Source: Viola odorata (Eukaryota > Streptophyta > Magnoliopsida > Malpighiales > Violaceae). From it: a DNA stretch of 64,000 nucleotides. The notes beneath the pieces were generated by a model that saw nothing but the letters and a program-made list of their open reading frames with translations, was not told the DNA's origin and did not search any database. Positions 19,450-31,292 of this stretch are shown piece after piece. The DNA lies in contig OY829539.1 in the NCBI GenBank assembly GCA_963691705.1, positions 9,178,501 to 9,242,500 on the forward strand, written 5' to 3'. Position 1 is the first letter of the stretch. Every line of letters begins with the position of its first letter. A program made the position numbers and the translations under genes.

Positions 19450-20969
19450 TGATCGCGTGTCAAACACGTCAAATATAAGTGTATAATAGTTATGGAAATG
19501 GGGGTAGAAATACAACTTATCACTATCTACAAAGACTTATAGATCACGGTAAGAGGATCGGTCCACAGAGATCTCTAGGGAAACGTAGTTCCTGGTTGAC
19601 TTCCTCGTCACCGATTTTGGTTGGGTGAATCTGAAATTAAAGACGAAAACAAAGGAAATAAGACAGTTCAAAGTATTCTTGGTCAAAGGCTTGGTCAAGA
19701 CAGGGGTCAAGATTATGAGATATCAAATAAAAGGGAATCCTTGGTAAGGGCGATGTGAAAGCTTTTGTCCTTATGATTCGATCATTGATTCAAGGGTGTT
19801 TGGCCCTAAATTCATAGTACTGCTATAGAGTGGAGGTTCTCCTGTTTACTCCTGCTTCCCTCCTCTTCAAATCATCCGGCGGGTGCTCCCTTTCCTGATG
19901 ATCCTAGCCAAGGGACACCTTGCTGGTTAAAGGGTTTATCCGTTTGACTGCTGTCTTGAGTGGTTGTTTGCTTCATCAATATCATAGGGGAAGACAATAC
20001 CTAGTCAAGCTGTTTCCCTATGGAAACCCTAGGTTGTCAATCTGGTCTTGGTCTAGATCGTTTATTCCTTCTAGTCTAGTGCGAGACTAGTTACCTACTT
20101 GGCCTAGCCGACGGGTGCTCCCTTTCCTTCTAGGTTGGTTACAACTCTTCTCTACTAGGGTACAAGAATGATCAGATCTTGTCTCTAGTGAGTTAGCGGT
20201 TAAACTCAAGGAATAAACGAATACGAATTATAAAGACTTTTAAGTACGGTTTGATCTCACGAATGTGAATAAGGACACAACTCCTCAACCCTTACCAAGA
20301 ATATATGTTTAGCTAGACGTACTCATAGATGGAAGAATGGAAATATTTACTTGCATAAATAAAACTGAATCCGAGAATTCCACAATAGGAAAATTTCGGA
20401 GCACGAAAGTAATTTAATGTTGAAAACGGGAAAAGAAAAGAGATCGGGGAGAGTTGGAAAGGCAAGACAAAATCCGGCTAAATACTAGCTAAAGCCTCTT
20501 GTCCTTTTCCAACTCTAACTCTACAAACATATCTAAAAGGATAAAGATAGTAATATTTTCTATGGGAAATAAATCACAACAAAAGAGGGAGATCCTAAAT
20601 AGGATTCTACATAAAATTGTCTTCAGATCCCTCTAGAGTTGCTGGATGGCTATGACTTGACAGCTCGCAAGGTCCAGGTGAAACGCAGCCCAAAAGTCTT
20701 GCTGATGTTGTCGCTCGAGATGGCTTGTCGTGATATGAGTCTTGGCCAAGCTTGCGGCCAAGACGGACTGGTAATCGTTCCTTGCTATGCGAATGGGTCT
20801 TGGCCAAGATCTAGGCCAAGAAGATCTGGTAATCAACTCCAGCGCTTCACTGAAATGCTCCGCTTCAGAATCAGAACTGCCAAAGTATGGGGAAAGAAAG
20901 ATAAATCAGTAGATTTTCTGCCCAAACAACATGTAAATGGACAATCAAAACATGATTAAATGCGATGCA
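19450..20969 (-). repeat. 5' LTR of the Athila element, complete (1520 bp)
   Basis: The plus-strand edges are TGATCGCG and GCGATGCA, so on the minus strand it starts TGCATCGC and ends GCGATCA. A primer binding site follows inward. It includes the phrase GGTAAGAGGATCGGTCCAC, whose complement is the usual end-of-LTR phrase of Athila-like elements. The right edge abuts gag of a third element, and its first 18 bases recur at 1-18. Confidence 0.8.
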
Positions 20970-21843
20970 ATCACTCAATTTGCGCTCTTCCTAGTGCAAT
21001 CTCTAGCTCCTTATAATACTCATTCATAGATCGGCTCCCTTGGGATATGGCTTGTAAGCACTGATAGAGATCCCTTTGGAAGTAGGTCTGGACGAAGCGC
21101 CTCTTCATCTCTCGCTTCATCTCTTCCCATGTCCGAACCGATGGAGCGTTTGCTCGGCGCTTCAATTTGTGAAGCTGATCCCACCAATGTACGGCGTAAC
21201 CATTGAACTCTACTGCTTCTAAGCGAACCTTCTTCTCCTCGGAGTAATTATGGAGTCGAAAGATTGACTTGACTCTTTGTTCCCAAGTGAAGTAGGCGTC
21301 GGGATCATCTGCACCATCAAACGGTGGAATTTTGAGCTTGATGCTATTGAGATTAGCATCGATCCACTCTTCGTCTCTAGGCCACCGCTCATTAGCTCAG
21401 TCGCGCATAAAGAACCCAGGGTCATCTTCATCATACGCATCATTCCAATGCATGCGGGGTGCTTGGTGCCACTGTTCATCATCCTCGGGCTCGCGCTCCA
21501 TTCGCCTTTGCGCTCGACGTGCTTGGTGCTCCGCATTGATGTGTTGGCCGTGTGTGGGCGTGCGCCACTGCTCCTCATTATTCCCAAGCAATACAAAATG
21601 ACGATCTTCATTCCCTTCACCTACAAAACCTTCGGGTAAATTAGCAAATAAACCCGACTTGTTTTCCTTCTTGTCCATGTCATAGAGGTGAGCTGCGCTT
21701 TGTGGATTAAGGACTTGGGTCATGTGAGGCGTGGCCGCTGCCTTCTTCTTCTCATCCGATGGCTCCTTCAACTTAGGACTGTTGCATACTTCCATCTTGT
21801 CCATTCGGACCAAAACTTGGAGAAGGAGGTCATAGATATGCAT
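20970..21843 (-). pseudogene. Gag of a third Ty3 element, cut by the Athila insertion
   Basis: The minus-strand frame from 21843 (MHIYDLLLQVLVRMDK) continues in one frame to 20971, broken by a single TGA at 21397-21399. The gag capsid-domain blocks are clear: LKIPPFDGADDPDAYFTWEQ, HNYSEEKKVRLEAVEF, HWWDQLHKLKRRA, TWEEMKREMKRRFVQTYFQR and LQAISQGSRSMNEYYKELEI. The style fits a chromovirus-type or related Ty3 element rather than Athila. The remainder of gag and pol would lie left of the Athila element, outside the window. Confidence 0.8.
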
Positions 21844-21929
21844 GTCGATCTCTTCGGTCTTGCCTTATGTTTCCTTGATACTCTTGTTTCCTGAATCTTG
21901 AGATATTATTTTCTTTTTTCTTTTTTTTT

Positions 21930-23012
21930 TGACTCTATATAAAACGAAAATACGACTAGATGGATGAACGGTGATTTAGCTCCGGACTAGAGTAAATCGA
22001 CACAGGTATTAAAATAAAAACAGAAAGCAAATAAATTACCAAACTTGAACGGCCTTCACTCCGCTACTAACTGATACGATCCTTGCTAGGCTTGAATCGT
22101 TCTCCTTATGCGATCGTTGTTCAAGTGAGGATTTCGTGCGGATATACTTGGATAAACTCAAACGAGCGTTGACCCTTCTAGATCGTGATTGTCTAGCCAA
22201 CCCAGCTATGCAAATGAGATTCTTGATCGAACTCCTAACCCTCTAACCCGCAATTAGGCTAGCAACCTAGGTAGTCGAACAATGGGGGTTGAACTTTCAA
22301 TTTACTTGAGTTGTTCTTCGAGCGTTCGGACTCAAAGGATTCAAGGTTCAATGTTGAACAATTTTAGAGTAATTTAACTTACGGATTTTAGCAAAAGAAG
22401 TCTAAACTTTATTAGCCAAGCGGCTGCCTTTAAATAGGCGTAAAGAAATACAAATCTGACTAGAAATAGAACTTCTATCTATACTTAAATTCTACTAATT
22501 AAAGTATTATAATTAAATAAAATAATTATAATACTAATACTAATCAGTTTAGAAGAATAAAACAATCCTACGCTCGGTAGAATTGAGCAATCGCATTCTT
22601 CCTCAAGTCAGACTCTTATGCGCATTAGGACTTGCACATGCGTTGGTCAACTTGAGCCCTTTTCCAAATGTGTCGGGCGTTTGACTTAAAACTTCTTTAG
22701 CACCTTCTAGCCACTTCAAACTGTCTTGTAGCTCGGCTGGGGCTCGGTAAATATTTCCTAAGTCTGACATGGCCCGGGCGTCCATTCCGTAGACGCTAGC
22801 GTGTGCGCTAGGCGCGGCCAGCAGCATCACTAGCCTGGGCGTGTGCATGCTTAGTGCGGACTCGTCAGCCAAGGCCTCACGCTGAAGTTCATCTTCCATG
22901 AACACAGATAGCTGGTTGGAAAGGCACTTGCTGTGTTGGCGCGTCATCGGGCCAAGGGGGGCAAGGACACGCGTGAAGGTGCGACATGCGTGCGATGCGT
23001 ACTAAGGTTCGC
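21930..23012 (-). repeat. LTR-like upstream region of the third Ty3 element (tentative)
   Basis: It lies upstream of the third element's gag, starts TGCGAACC and could end at GAGTCA on the minus strand. It contains a TATTTAAA TATA-like box (about 22429-22436). No primer binding site was identified and no second LTR is in the window, so the edges are guesses. The open frame at 22603-22947 (minus) has no recognisable protein signature. Confidence 0.35.
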
Positions 23013-24747
23013 ATCAGTAATTGATTAATAAGAAGGTCTGTTGTTCTGCCCCTTGGTTGAGTTGCTTCAGGGTCTGCTCAGCTTAATCGACCATGTGATT
23101 CTGCTTCCGAGTCTACCCCTAGGTCTAGGGATGAGTCTTCTGATCCTGGCTCGGAATTAGAATTTACTAATGAATCTTCTCCGAACCTTTGTTGGGTGAT
23201 CCTTCTTAGTGCAATTTCTGTTCTGGATATCTCTAGATTTTACGGTATGAGTTGTAAACAGGACGATCTTGTCATGAAACGAGAAAATATAAATTAGTAA
23301 CCGTAGTCCCCAGCAATGACGCCAAAATTTGATGGGTGTTGAATCCAGCAAAAATAAATACAACTTAGCACTTAGCAACAAAAGGGAATATGCACAGTGG
23401 TAAGAGGTGCGATCCTCAGGGACAACCGCACTAATCTTAATTTCCAGCAAATAACCAAATTGAACAAACAATTGTAGTTTTCAAGCGATGAATTAAAACA
23501 GTACTGAAAGTAAATAGCAGATAAGATGTCATGAGACAAAAAGAGCAAGATGATTACAAATCCAATGAGAGAAATATTCCCGGTAGAGATCTCTTGAGGT
23601 CACAATTCAATGCCATTGATCATTGACACAAAAACATATTTAAAACTGGTTTTATAGGAAAGTTATAGAAGTCAGGTTCACTTAGACTTTCTACTCTCCT
23701 CCTTTAACAAGCCACTTAAAGAGACACTCTATTAAGGACCCTAATCTTCTAGCAACCCTAAGGTTCACTTATAGGATTTAACTAGTAAATTGATATAATC
23801 GGGGAGAGACTTTCCTAAGCCTAGAGATCGGTTCACTTGTCCCTATAAGCCTAATCATTTTCTTCCTCTAGCTTCAAGCAGCAACTCTTATGCCTTCTAT
23901 CCACTAGTTGTCTACTTATGTTCTTCTAACATTAGTCAAGTTTAAACCCACCATTATTAGAACTTACTGTAATTGTCCAAGTCAAAACCTAGGTTCGCCA
24001 AACCTAAACCCAACAGGAACAAATTAACGTAAAACCAAGAAGAGAAGAAATATAAAATTATTTCTATGAAGATCAATTAAGTCTTATAACAAGCATGAAT
24101 TATGCCTCTCGATCCCTACTAAGAATAAGGTGTTTAGCTATGACACATAATGGAAATAACAAATTGAAATTGATTAATCAAACTGAATTCAATGATGAAA
24201 ATGAAGTCTGGAAGGTAGCAAAGTGGCGCAACCGAGAGGGAGAACAAAATTTGGAACCTAAAAAACTCCTCTCACTCTCGGTGGCCAAATCTAACTTAAA
24301 TAGTCTCCTAAAATTCTTAACCTAATTTAAAAATAGAAATTAACTAAAATAGGAACAATTGTTTGAGTAGAAGAAGGAATAAAAGATCTAATTTGAGCGG
24401 GAATAGAATTGTCCAAGTCTCCAAGTCCTACTGGACTTCCGAGTTCCTTCTTCTTTCCGCGCTGGTCGACTTCTCTTAATTTCTCGCCAGGCCCAGTCCA
24501 TTTTGACGCGCGACCTCAGCTCCACTTTTGTGATCGTCATCTCTTCCCTAGGCCTAAGGAAGAGTCAGAAATGCCCCCATCTAGCCTTCAGTATAAGACT
24601 TGATCGCTTTTGCCCTTTTTGTATGCCCTCTACTTCTTTTCTTTCTGGTTGACACTTAAAGTCTGGTTCTGCCAAAAAGGAAGAATTAATCACACATTAG
24701 CAATATCATTAACTCAAATATGACTAAAATAGATAGCAAATATATCA
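23013..24747 (-). mobile_element. Athila-like fragment: LTR, primer site and stub of gag
   Basis: On the minus strand an LTR (about 24747-23330) ends CACCCATCA. It is followed by the primer site TGGCGTCATTGCTGGGGAC (23324-23306) and a gag start with ISRTEIALRRITQQR and an acidic Ser-rich stretch, resembling the gag N-terminus at 19382. It is cut at about 23013. The phrase GGTAAGAGGTGCGATCCTCA matches the style of the LTR at 19450-20969, but the two are clearly different families. The outer edge at 24747 (ATATATCA) is uncertain. Confidence 0.6.
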
Positions 24748-24813
24748 ATTATAAGTGATCAATTAGAAACACAAGAGAGTTGAGAGAAGAAAAGAGAAAA
24801 GATTAGCGAGAAT

Positions 24814-25620
24814 GTGTTGATTGTTAATGATCCGATGAGCGTGCCTTTGACCAATGAGGGTTATTTAGCTAACTCTAATACTAACACTTCTTTTTCTTGT
24901 ATTTGTGAGCCTCTTTTGCAGGAATTTCCTACTATTTTTGTTGCGGATTCAATAAAGACTAGTTCATTGACAACTAGTTCGACGTTGGTGGAGGAAAACC
25001 ACTTTGCTACCTATGCGGATTTAGGATCTCACGAGGATCTTTTCCTAAACTACACTCCTGGCCAACGTCGTGAGTATATATTGGTGTGTTCTTTGCTATT
25101 TCGTCCATTCCTTCTGAAGGCTAGCCAAGTCACATCCGTGGTGAAATTGGTTCCTCATGTGGAAAGCGCACACACAAGGAAGCGCTTGATTCATACCTTC
25201 CGAGAAATAGATTCGAGGGCGAATCCTCTTGAAGTGGTTGGTGATGATACGAGCATGAGAGGGGCAAAGTATTGGACAAGAAGGACAATGTCATGGCAAG
25301 CCAAAGAAAAATGGAGAAAGAGGTTTGAGGGACGAAACCCTAGCGTACGGGCGCTAGGGAAACAACGCGCAAGACGCGGACGCGGGGAACATGAGATGGC
25401 CGAGCAAACTATGAGGCCAACGCGCAAAACCCTAGCAAGCCATGAGGCCGAGCAGCAACGCGCAAGATGGGCGCGCGATACACATTATCTTGAGAGTGAG
25501 GATACCTTTCACTTAAATAAACTAGATCTTTGTTTAAAGAAGAAAAGCATACGACTTTCTTGTCACAAAGTTTCTGTTTTGGTGAGCAAAACATCATCCA
25601 AGCAAGCAAAGGAGCCGTGA
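24814..25620 (+). pseudogene. 268-codon open frame in an LTR-retrotransposon remnant
   Basis: The frame is open from about 24814 to the TGA at 25620. It reads EENHFATYADLGSHEDLFLN, GQRREYILVCSLLFRPFLL and then basic low-complexity sequence (GKQRARRGRGEHEMAEQT). No family is recognised. The sequence after it (25640-25860) resembles the end of an Athila-type LTR on the plus strand, with a phrase close to CTCTACAGACGATCCTATTACC. The frame probably lies inside or beside a degraded LTR and may not be a gene. Confidence 0.3.
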
Positions 25621-26212
25621 GCATATCATGACCTTAATCGCAATCGGAGATAGATCTTTACTAAGAAACCTTCTCCACTTGATTTTAGTTTAGTATTTAT
25701 TTTACTGATAGATTAATTCAACAACCTCAAAACTCCCTATTGCTACTTGTTCTATCTTGTTATTTTCGGTCACTACTAAAAGAATACGTCTTGCCCTAGT
25801 CTCTACAGACGATCCTATTACCACTCTACGCAATTTATTTGTGCATTACCTATTTAAAAAAAATCCACCTTAACAAATTCAATCATTCCTTAACTTTCTG
25901 TATTTTAAAATCACTTTGTATTAATTGATAAGGAAGAAAAAAAAGGATCGATTTTGTGTTCTTACCCTCGTTGTCTTTCTTCAAAAACCTAAATCTCTAT
26001 GCCTATTAAATCTAATTTGTTTATCTGAAGTGTTAATTATTGCTTAGTGATAAAAGAATGATCAATAGAAATGCTTGATACTGGAATTTATTTTTCTTCT
26101 TCATTAATCAATAGGCCTTTAAGTTTGCTTGGATCAAGTATGGAACTCCTAAATTTGAACATTTTATACGGAGAGGAACAAAACAGTTGTGTGTTTTGCT
26201 AGTAAAATTATA
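25621..26212. other. LTR-like tail and AT-rich spacer
   Basis: 25640-25860 resembles the U5 end of a plant Ty3 LTR in plus orientation. After that I see nothing but AT-rich sequence as far as the MITE. Confidence 0.35.
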
Positions 26213-26447
26213 CTCCCTCTGGACCTATATAATTGTTCACTTTCACTGTTTATGCACGCGTTCGAGGAGGCCGGATGACGCACTATTTGACCTCAAAAAC
26301 TTTCGAATTTTTTCTCGAACGTAGGCTAAGGATTAACGTACGTTCGAAAAAAAGTACAGATTTTTTTGAGTCAAATAGTGAGTCATTCGGCTTCCTCGAA
26401 ATACGTGCACGAATAGTAAAGTGACAGTTAATATGGGACGGAGGGAG
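26213..26447. mobile_element. Stowaway-like MITE, 235 bp
   Basis: The ends are CTCCCTCTGGACC and the complement of GGGACGGAGGGAG, flanked by TA on both sides (26211-26212, 26448-26449). Inner parts also pair (CGAGGAGGCCGGATGACGCAC with its counterpart near 26385), so the whole element folds into one long hairpin. These features match the Tc1/mariner-derived Stowaway class. Confidence 0.85.
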
Positions 26448-26980
26448 TACAAAATTATATATGCAACTTGAGGATCAAGGTTGCCTTCCTTAACATCTTT
26501 TCAATCTTAATCTACCCACCTCTCATTTCCATCTTCTAACATCCCTTTAATTTTTGTCCAATTGAATTGATACCAAGATGAACATGTAATTAGTGGAAAC
26601 GAAAACATAAATTTTAAAAAAGAAAGACATTTAAAGCATATATTTTCTTCTGTTAAGCGGCGCATCATTTTTGGATTAGCAAGTAATAGGGGTTTTGCTT
26701 ATCGAAAATAATAATAATATGGTTTCTAAAGTAATTTGCTTTTCATTTTTAAAATTAATTGTATCGCAATTAGTGATATGAAAATATTTCCCACCGAATA
26801 GCAAAAATGTGGATGTTTACATCTTGACCCACAAAACACTAGGGATGATTACTCACCTGATCGATTTTATCTTTTGAATAAATTATATATTTTATTTTGG
26901 AAAAAAGATAAACTAAATTTCGAAATTGGAGGCTTCCATGACGTAAAAACATATTTTTCTCTTTTTTAAAGAAATTTGGT
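26448..26980. other. AT-rich intergenic DNA
   Basis: No gene or repeat structure was found apart from long A/T runs. Confidence 0.5.
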
Positions 26981-27088
26981 TCACGCAGCTGCTTTCTTGG
27001 TCACTGTCTTGGCCAATACTCGAGAAGTCTTGTCTAATTCGATCATTTCTGTTATTTTTCTCTCCAAAGCTATCTTTAGAGCTGTTTT
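26981..27088 (-). pseudogene. Orphan terminal-exon-like block
   Basis: On the minus strand a TTTTGCAG acceptor is followed by exactly 36 codons ending in TGA. The frame reads KTALKIALERKITEMIELD, then SRVLAKTVTKKAAA, a plausible helical, basic C-terminus. The block is much richer in GC than its surroundings. No upstream exon is recognisable between here and the DUF1421 gene. It may be a captured gene fragment or the last exon of a decayed gene. Confidence 0.35.
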
Positions 27089-27656
27089 CTGCAAAAGTGA
27101 GGGAAATTGATTCTAATCGAAAGTATTACTATCTAAATTATAAAGAAATAGAGTGAAAAAAATATAAAATTTAGCACTTAATCAAAAAAATAAAAAACTT
27201 GCTATCATTTTGAGGGGACATGTAACAAGTATATGAGCGTCTCTTTTACTGGAAAATTGAAAAAAATAAGAAATATTTTTAAAATATTAAAAAATTTGTA
27301 AATAAAATATAAATTAATTTTTTCATTATCTTAAGTCCTAATATATTTGTTTGTTTTTGGCCAATTTTCATAAAATTTAGCTATTTTTATTGTTTTATTT
27401 AAAAAAATTAACTATTATTAAAATTAGACGTATAATATCTAAAAAGTTATAGAATTTAAATTGAAAACTTTTAAATTACGGGGAAAGTGAAATATTGCAT
27501 ACATGTTAATTTATTTATTTTTAGTGTAGAAAACGAACCTTCACAGCATTAGCATATACGGAGTATGAAGCAAGAAAAAAAAAATGAAGAAAAAAAGGAG
27601 TATAAAATGAGGTGTCTCGATTAGAGGCCAAAGCTTATCTAGTTCCAACTTGCGTT
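27089..27656. other. AT-rich sequence upstream of the DUF1421 gene
   Basis: Very AT-rich with poly-A and poly-T runs. A second TATAAAA lies at 27601-27607, 56 bases before the preferred box. Nothing else stands out. Confidence 0.4.
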
Positions 27657-27663
27657 TATAAAA
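27657..27663 (+). promoter_or_regulatory. TATA box of the DUF1421 gene
   Basis: TATAAAA within CGTTTATAAAAGCG, 178 bases before the ATG at 27835. It would start transcription near 27690 and give a leader of about 145 bases rich in C and A. Confidence 0.6.
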
Positions 27664-27834
27664 GCGTTTCTCCTCAATTCCATACGGTAGTAAAGAGTAG
27701 AAAACACACCTTTTTTCCTTTCAACCCACGCCAAGCCAAGCCAACCCTCACCGTCTTTTCTCCGTCAACAACAAACCCCTGAAAACTTTCTCTGAATCCC
27801 AAAATCTCAACTTTCCCGTTCCCCGCTCCCCAAA

Positions 27835-30800
27835 ATGGCATCTGGGTCCACGGGTCGAGCCAATTCGGGTGGCTCCAAGGGGTTTGATTTCGCCTCTGAT
27901 GACATTCTCTGCTCCTATGAAGACTATGGCACCAACCAGGATTCCCCCAACGGAACCCATTCCGATCCTGTCATCAGCTCCAATTCCACTAAGGTAACTA
28001 AACCAATATCTATCCTGCTGTGACCCTGTTGGGAATTAAGGATTGTTTGCTCGTTGACTGTTGATTTGGGGCTATTCGATGTCCTTGTTTCTGGTGGTAT
28101 TAAAGTGTTACGATTTAAGTGGTTCGCGCGTAAATCTCCCAATCCCCACCCTCTCCTTTAGAGATTTAAGGGTTCAAAGATTTTAGGATGCTTTATTTTT
28201 TTTGTCCCGATGATCGCTTGTTATGGTTGGATATCTCAATTCTGTTGACCCCTGTTTGGGAGTAAAGGGTTTTAAAGTTGTAGCGTGTTTACTCTTGTAC
28301 GATTGGCGATGTTCGTTTAGGGATTGATCCCTTTGGGTGGCTTCCGTTAATATCTCAGCTCCTGTTGACCCTTTGGAATTAATTTTTTTAGGGTTTTGGG
28401 GAATGGTTTATGTCATGATTTGGGAGAGCTGCTGTTGCCTTTTGTGCTAATGAATGTCGAAAGGGTTTGATTGGAGTCAAGATTAATATTTGTTTTCTTA
28501 ATAAGCGATGGGTACTTTGTTATTGTTGGTTGCAGTATTTGGTCTGGTGATTAACTAATTGGCTTCTTGTAATGAGGCATTTAGTGTTACAGTTGCTAGT
28601 ACTTTTTAAGAATGATTTTGACTGGATTTTTTTTTATCAAATTGTTTTTTTTTGTGTGTTTTGGATGAAAAAGAAAATAACACACTCAATTGTGGTTTGC
28701 TAAGAGACAGTTGTGTGAAAGTGTAATGGTTGAGATTTGTGGTAATTATAATGTGCTGAAGTTATACTATCAGTTTTTAGTTGCTGTATGATTTGACGAT
28801 GACTGATGTTATATCCCATCTTAAGCAGGACTATCATAAGAGCAGAATGAGCAGGTCATCTGTGTTTCCTGCTGCTTCGTACAGCCAGCCAGATGATTCG
28901 TTCGACCAAGATGTCGTTTCTGCTGTTGAGAAGAGCATGAAGAAGCATACCGACAGCATCATGCGCTTTCTCGAGGGACTCAGTTCACGGCTGTCCCAAT
29001 TGGAATTGTACTGCTATAATCTTGACAAATCAGTTGGGGAAATGCAAGCTGACATGGTTCGTGAACACGGGGAGGCAGATACAAAGCTTAAATCTGTTGA
29101 GAAACATCTCCAAGAGGTGAGTGAAAATAAATTGACATAGGATTATGGCTTCCATGTGTACAAGTTCGCAAACTTTATGGAATGGTTAGCTACCGTATAC
29201 TACTTGCTGCACTTTTACTGTTTTAAGTTCACGGATTATGTTTCTTGGCCTTGATCTTGTAGCCCCCCATTGCCCCTACTAGATAGTTGAGCTGCCACTT
29301 TGAATCCTAGATTACACATAAATTAGTCTTAATGAGGGTTCTTCTGTACCAAATTTTACCAAGGACTTGACTAACTTTTGAAGTGAAATTTTAGAGTGCC
29401 AAGTGCTTTTTGATCAATCTTTTTAAGAGAGAGTTTAGAGTCGCCAAGTGCTTTTGCATCATGGAACATGCACAACTGTTTTTTAAGTCTGGGAGTAGTT
29501 TTATCTATCCTTCTTGGAACAGCTTCACGCGTAATTGTCCAGAGGGAAGGCCTTGATTATGGAATCTTAGTCCCCTGTTGCCACTAGAAAGCCAAGCTCA
29601 GTGTAAAGCATCACTTTAACAGCCTTCTTGTGTTTAACTTTGTCTTCTTGAGCCATTGTGGAACGGATTTTCATTACAAGAATTGGGAACCATGGACTCC
29701 TTTTAGGAACTTGGGCCAAATCCACCCACTCTGTATGTGGAGATCCAAAATTGAATTCAACCTGAAAATAGGAAAATAGATTATTTTTTTAAGATGAAAT
29801 GATGTACTTCAGTTTATCTTTGAACCAATGAAGTTGCATATTCATGTGAGCACAATAAAAGGTTCATACACTATTCCGTGTTCCCTCTCTTCAAATTAAG
29901 GTTTGTACAAACAATTAGCTGTTGAAGAGTTGAATGCTTAAAGTAAATCCATCTCTTTCTTCTCTGGCTGACTGCATGGGATGGTCTTCCTTCTCTTCAA
30001 AATCATCATTTAAGCCTTTTGATACGAGAATATAACTTGCTATATGATGTTTGCTCAGGTGCACAGGTCTGTTCAGATTTTAAGAGACAAGCAAGAACTT
30101 GCTGAGGCTCAGAAAGAATTAGCCAAGCTTCAGCTCGTGCAGAAGGACTCTTCTTCATCAGGCCACTCTCATTCCAGTGACGAAAAATCTGCGCAGCCTG
30201 CCTCTGATCACAAAGTGACTGACAACTCCTCTGAAATGCATAACCAACAATTGGCCCTTGCTTTGCCCCACCAAGTAGCCCCACAGCAACAGCCACCACC
30301 AGTGACCCCACCTCCTCAAGCCCCTCCTCAGAACATGTCGCAACAGCAGTCCTACTATTTGCCTCCAGGTCCCCAGTTACCGGCTGGTGCAGGCCATACC
30401 CAGCATCCTTCTAGCCAATATATGTCGTCCGATCCTCAATACAGAACACCCCAAATGCAAGACATGTCTAGGGTGGTACCACAGCCAGCACAGACACAAG
30501 TAAACCAGACACCACCAGGCCAACAATATCCTCAGTATCAGCAGCAGTGGCAGCAGCAGTTACCTCAGCAGGGACAAGCACCGCAACAGCCCTCCATGCA
30601 GCCACAGGTTAGGCCCCCATCACCGCCTGTGTATCCTCAGTACCCACCACCAGGTCAACCGACAAATCCACCTCCACCAGAGACATTACCAAACAGCATG
30701 CCTATGCAAGTGTCATATTCGGCTGTTCCTCAGTCCTTATCCACTCGAACTGATGTCATTCCTTATGGATATGGACCTGGTAGAACAGTTCCACAACAGC

Positions 30801-31240
30801 CTCCACCACAACCAATTAAGGGCAATTTTGGAGCACAACCAGGTGATGGATACACAAATGCTGTGCCCCATCCTGGTCTTCCCCCAGGGAGTCAATACAT
30901 GATTTATGACAATGAAGGGGGGAGAGCGCATATGCCCCATCAACCACCTCATTTTGCTCAGGGTGGATATCCGCCAACAAATCTTCCGCACCAAAATTCT
31001 CAGGCTGCTTCCAGCCCGAATATGTTGCCTCGCAGCAATCCAGGCCATTCACCCTTCCTTCGCAACCATCCCTACAGTGAATTGATTGAGAAGTTGGCAA
31101 GCATGGGTTTCAGGGGTGATCATGTTGCCAGTGTGATTCAGAGGATGGAAGAGAGTGGCCAGCCTGTGGATTTCAACAGTGTGCTAGACAGATTGAATGT
31201 TCATTCTTCTGGTGGTTCTCAGCGCGGGTGGTCTGGGTGA
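27835..31240 (+). CDS. DUF1421 (UBA-like) Gln/Pro-rich protein, 542 aa
   Basis: The three exons are 27835-27993, 28829-29116 and 30059-31240, with GT-AG introns in phase 0. Residues about 65-165 are helical with coiled-coil character (VVSAVEKSMKKHTDSIMRFL, LSQLELYCYNLDKS, LRDKQELAEAQKELAKL). Residues about 190-480 are Pro/Gln-rich and probably disordered. The last 57 residues form the conserved UBA-like DUF1421 end (YSELIEKLASMGFRGDHVAS then IQRMEESGQPVDFNSVLDRL). The ATG sits in a good AAAATGGC context. UBA-like domains often bind ubiquitin, but this family's role is not well defined. Its neighbour is the callose synthase gene in the same orientation. Confidence 0.9.
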
Positions 31241-31286
31241 AGTCCCGGGTCCCAAACCCTGCTATGCTTTACTTTCACTTGAATTG

Positions 31287-31292
31287 AATAAA
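31287..31292 (+). terminator. Possible polyadenylation signal of the DUF1421 gene
   Basis: AATAAA lies 47 bases after the stop. Plant signals are loose and other A/T-rich options follow, so this is only one candidate. Confidence 0.3.

Larger units (their letters stand above)
1..20969 (-). mobile_element. Athila-like Ty3 retrotransposon, internally deleted, hosting a nested Tat element
   Basis: Read on the minus strand, the order is 5' LTR (20969-19450), a tRNA-Asp-type primer binding site, gag, protease, reverse transcriptase, then the first bases of an LTR at 18-1. Gag is split by the 15.3-kb Tat element at 3247-18553. The RT reads well as far as the TTEKEL segment near the RNase H and then changes at base 18/19 into the same 18 bases that begin the 5' LTR (20968-20951), so RNase H, integrase and the 3' internal region are missing. 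The gag N-terminal region and the RT carry frame breaks, so the copy cannot be autonomous. The primer site and protease style fit the Athila lineage. The left LTR lies outside the window, so its target duplication cannot be checked. Confidence 0.85.

Noticed and set aside
22603..22947. 115-codon minus-strand frame
   Set aside because: It lies in probable LTR sequence, has no family signature and no splice context, so it was not called as a gene.
30006..31048. Minus-strand frames opposite the DUF1421 gene
   Set aside because: The sense frame carries the conserved UBA-like end and splice sites; the others follow from its Pro/Gln-rich codons.
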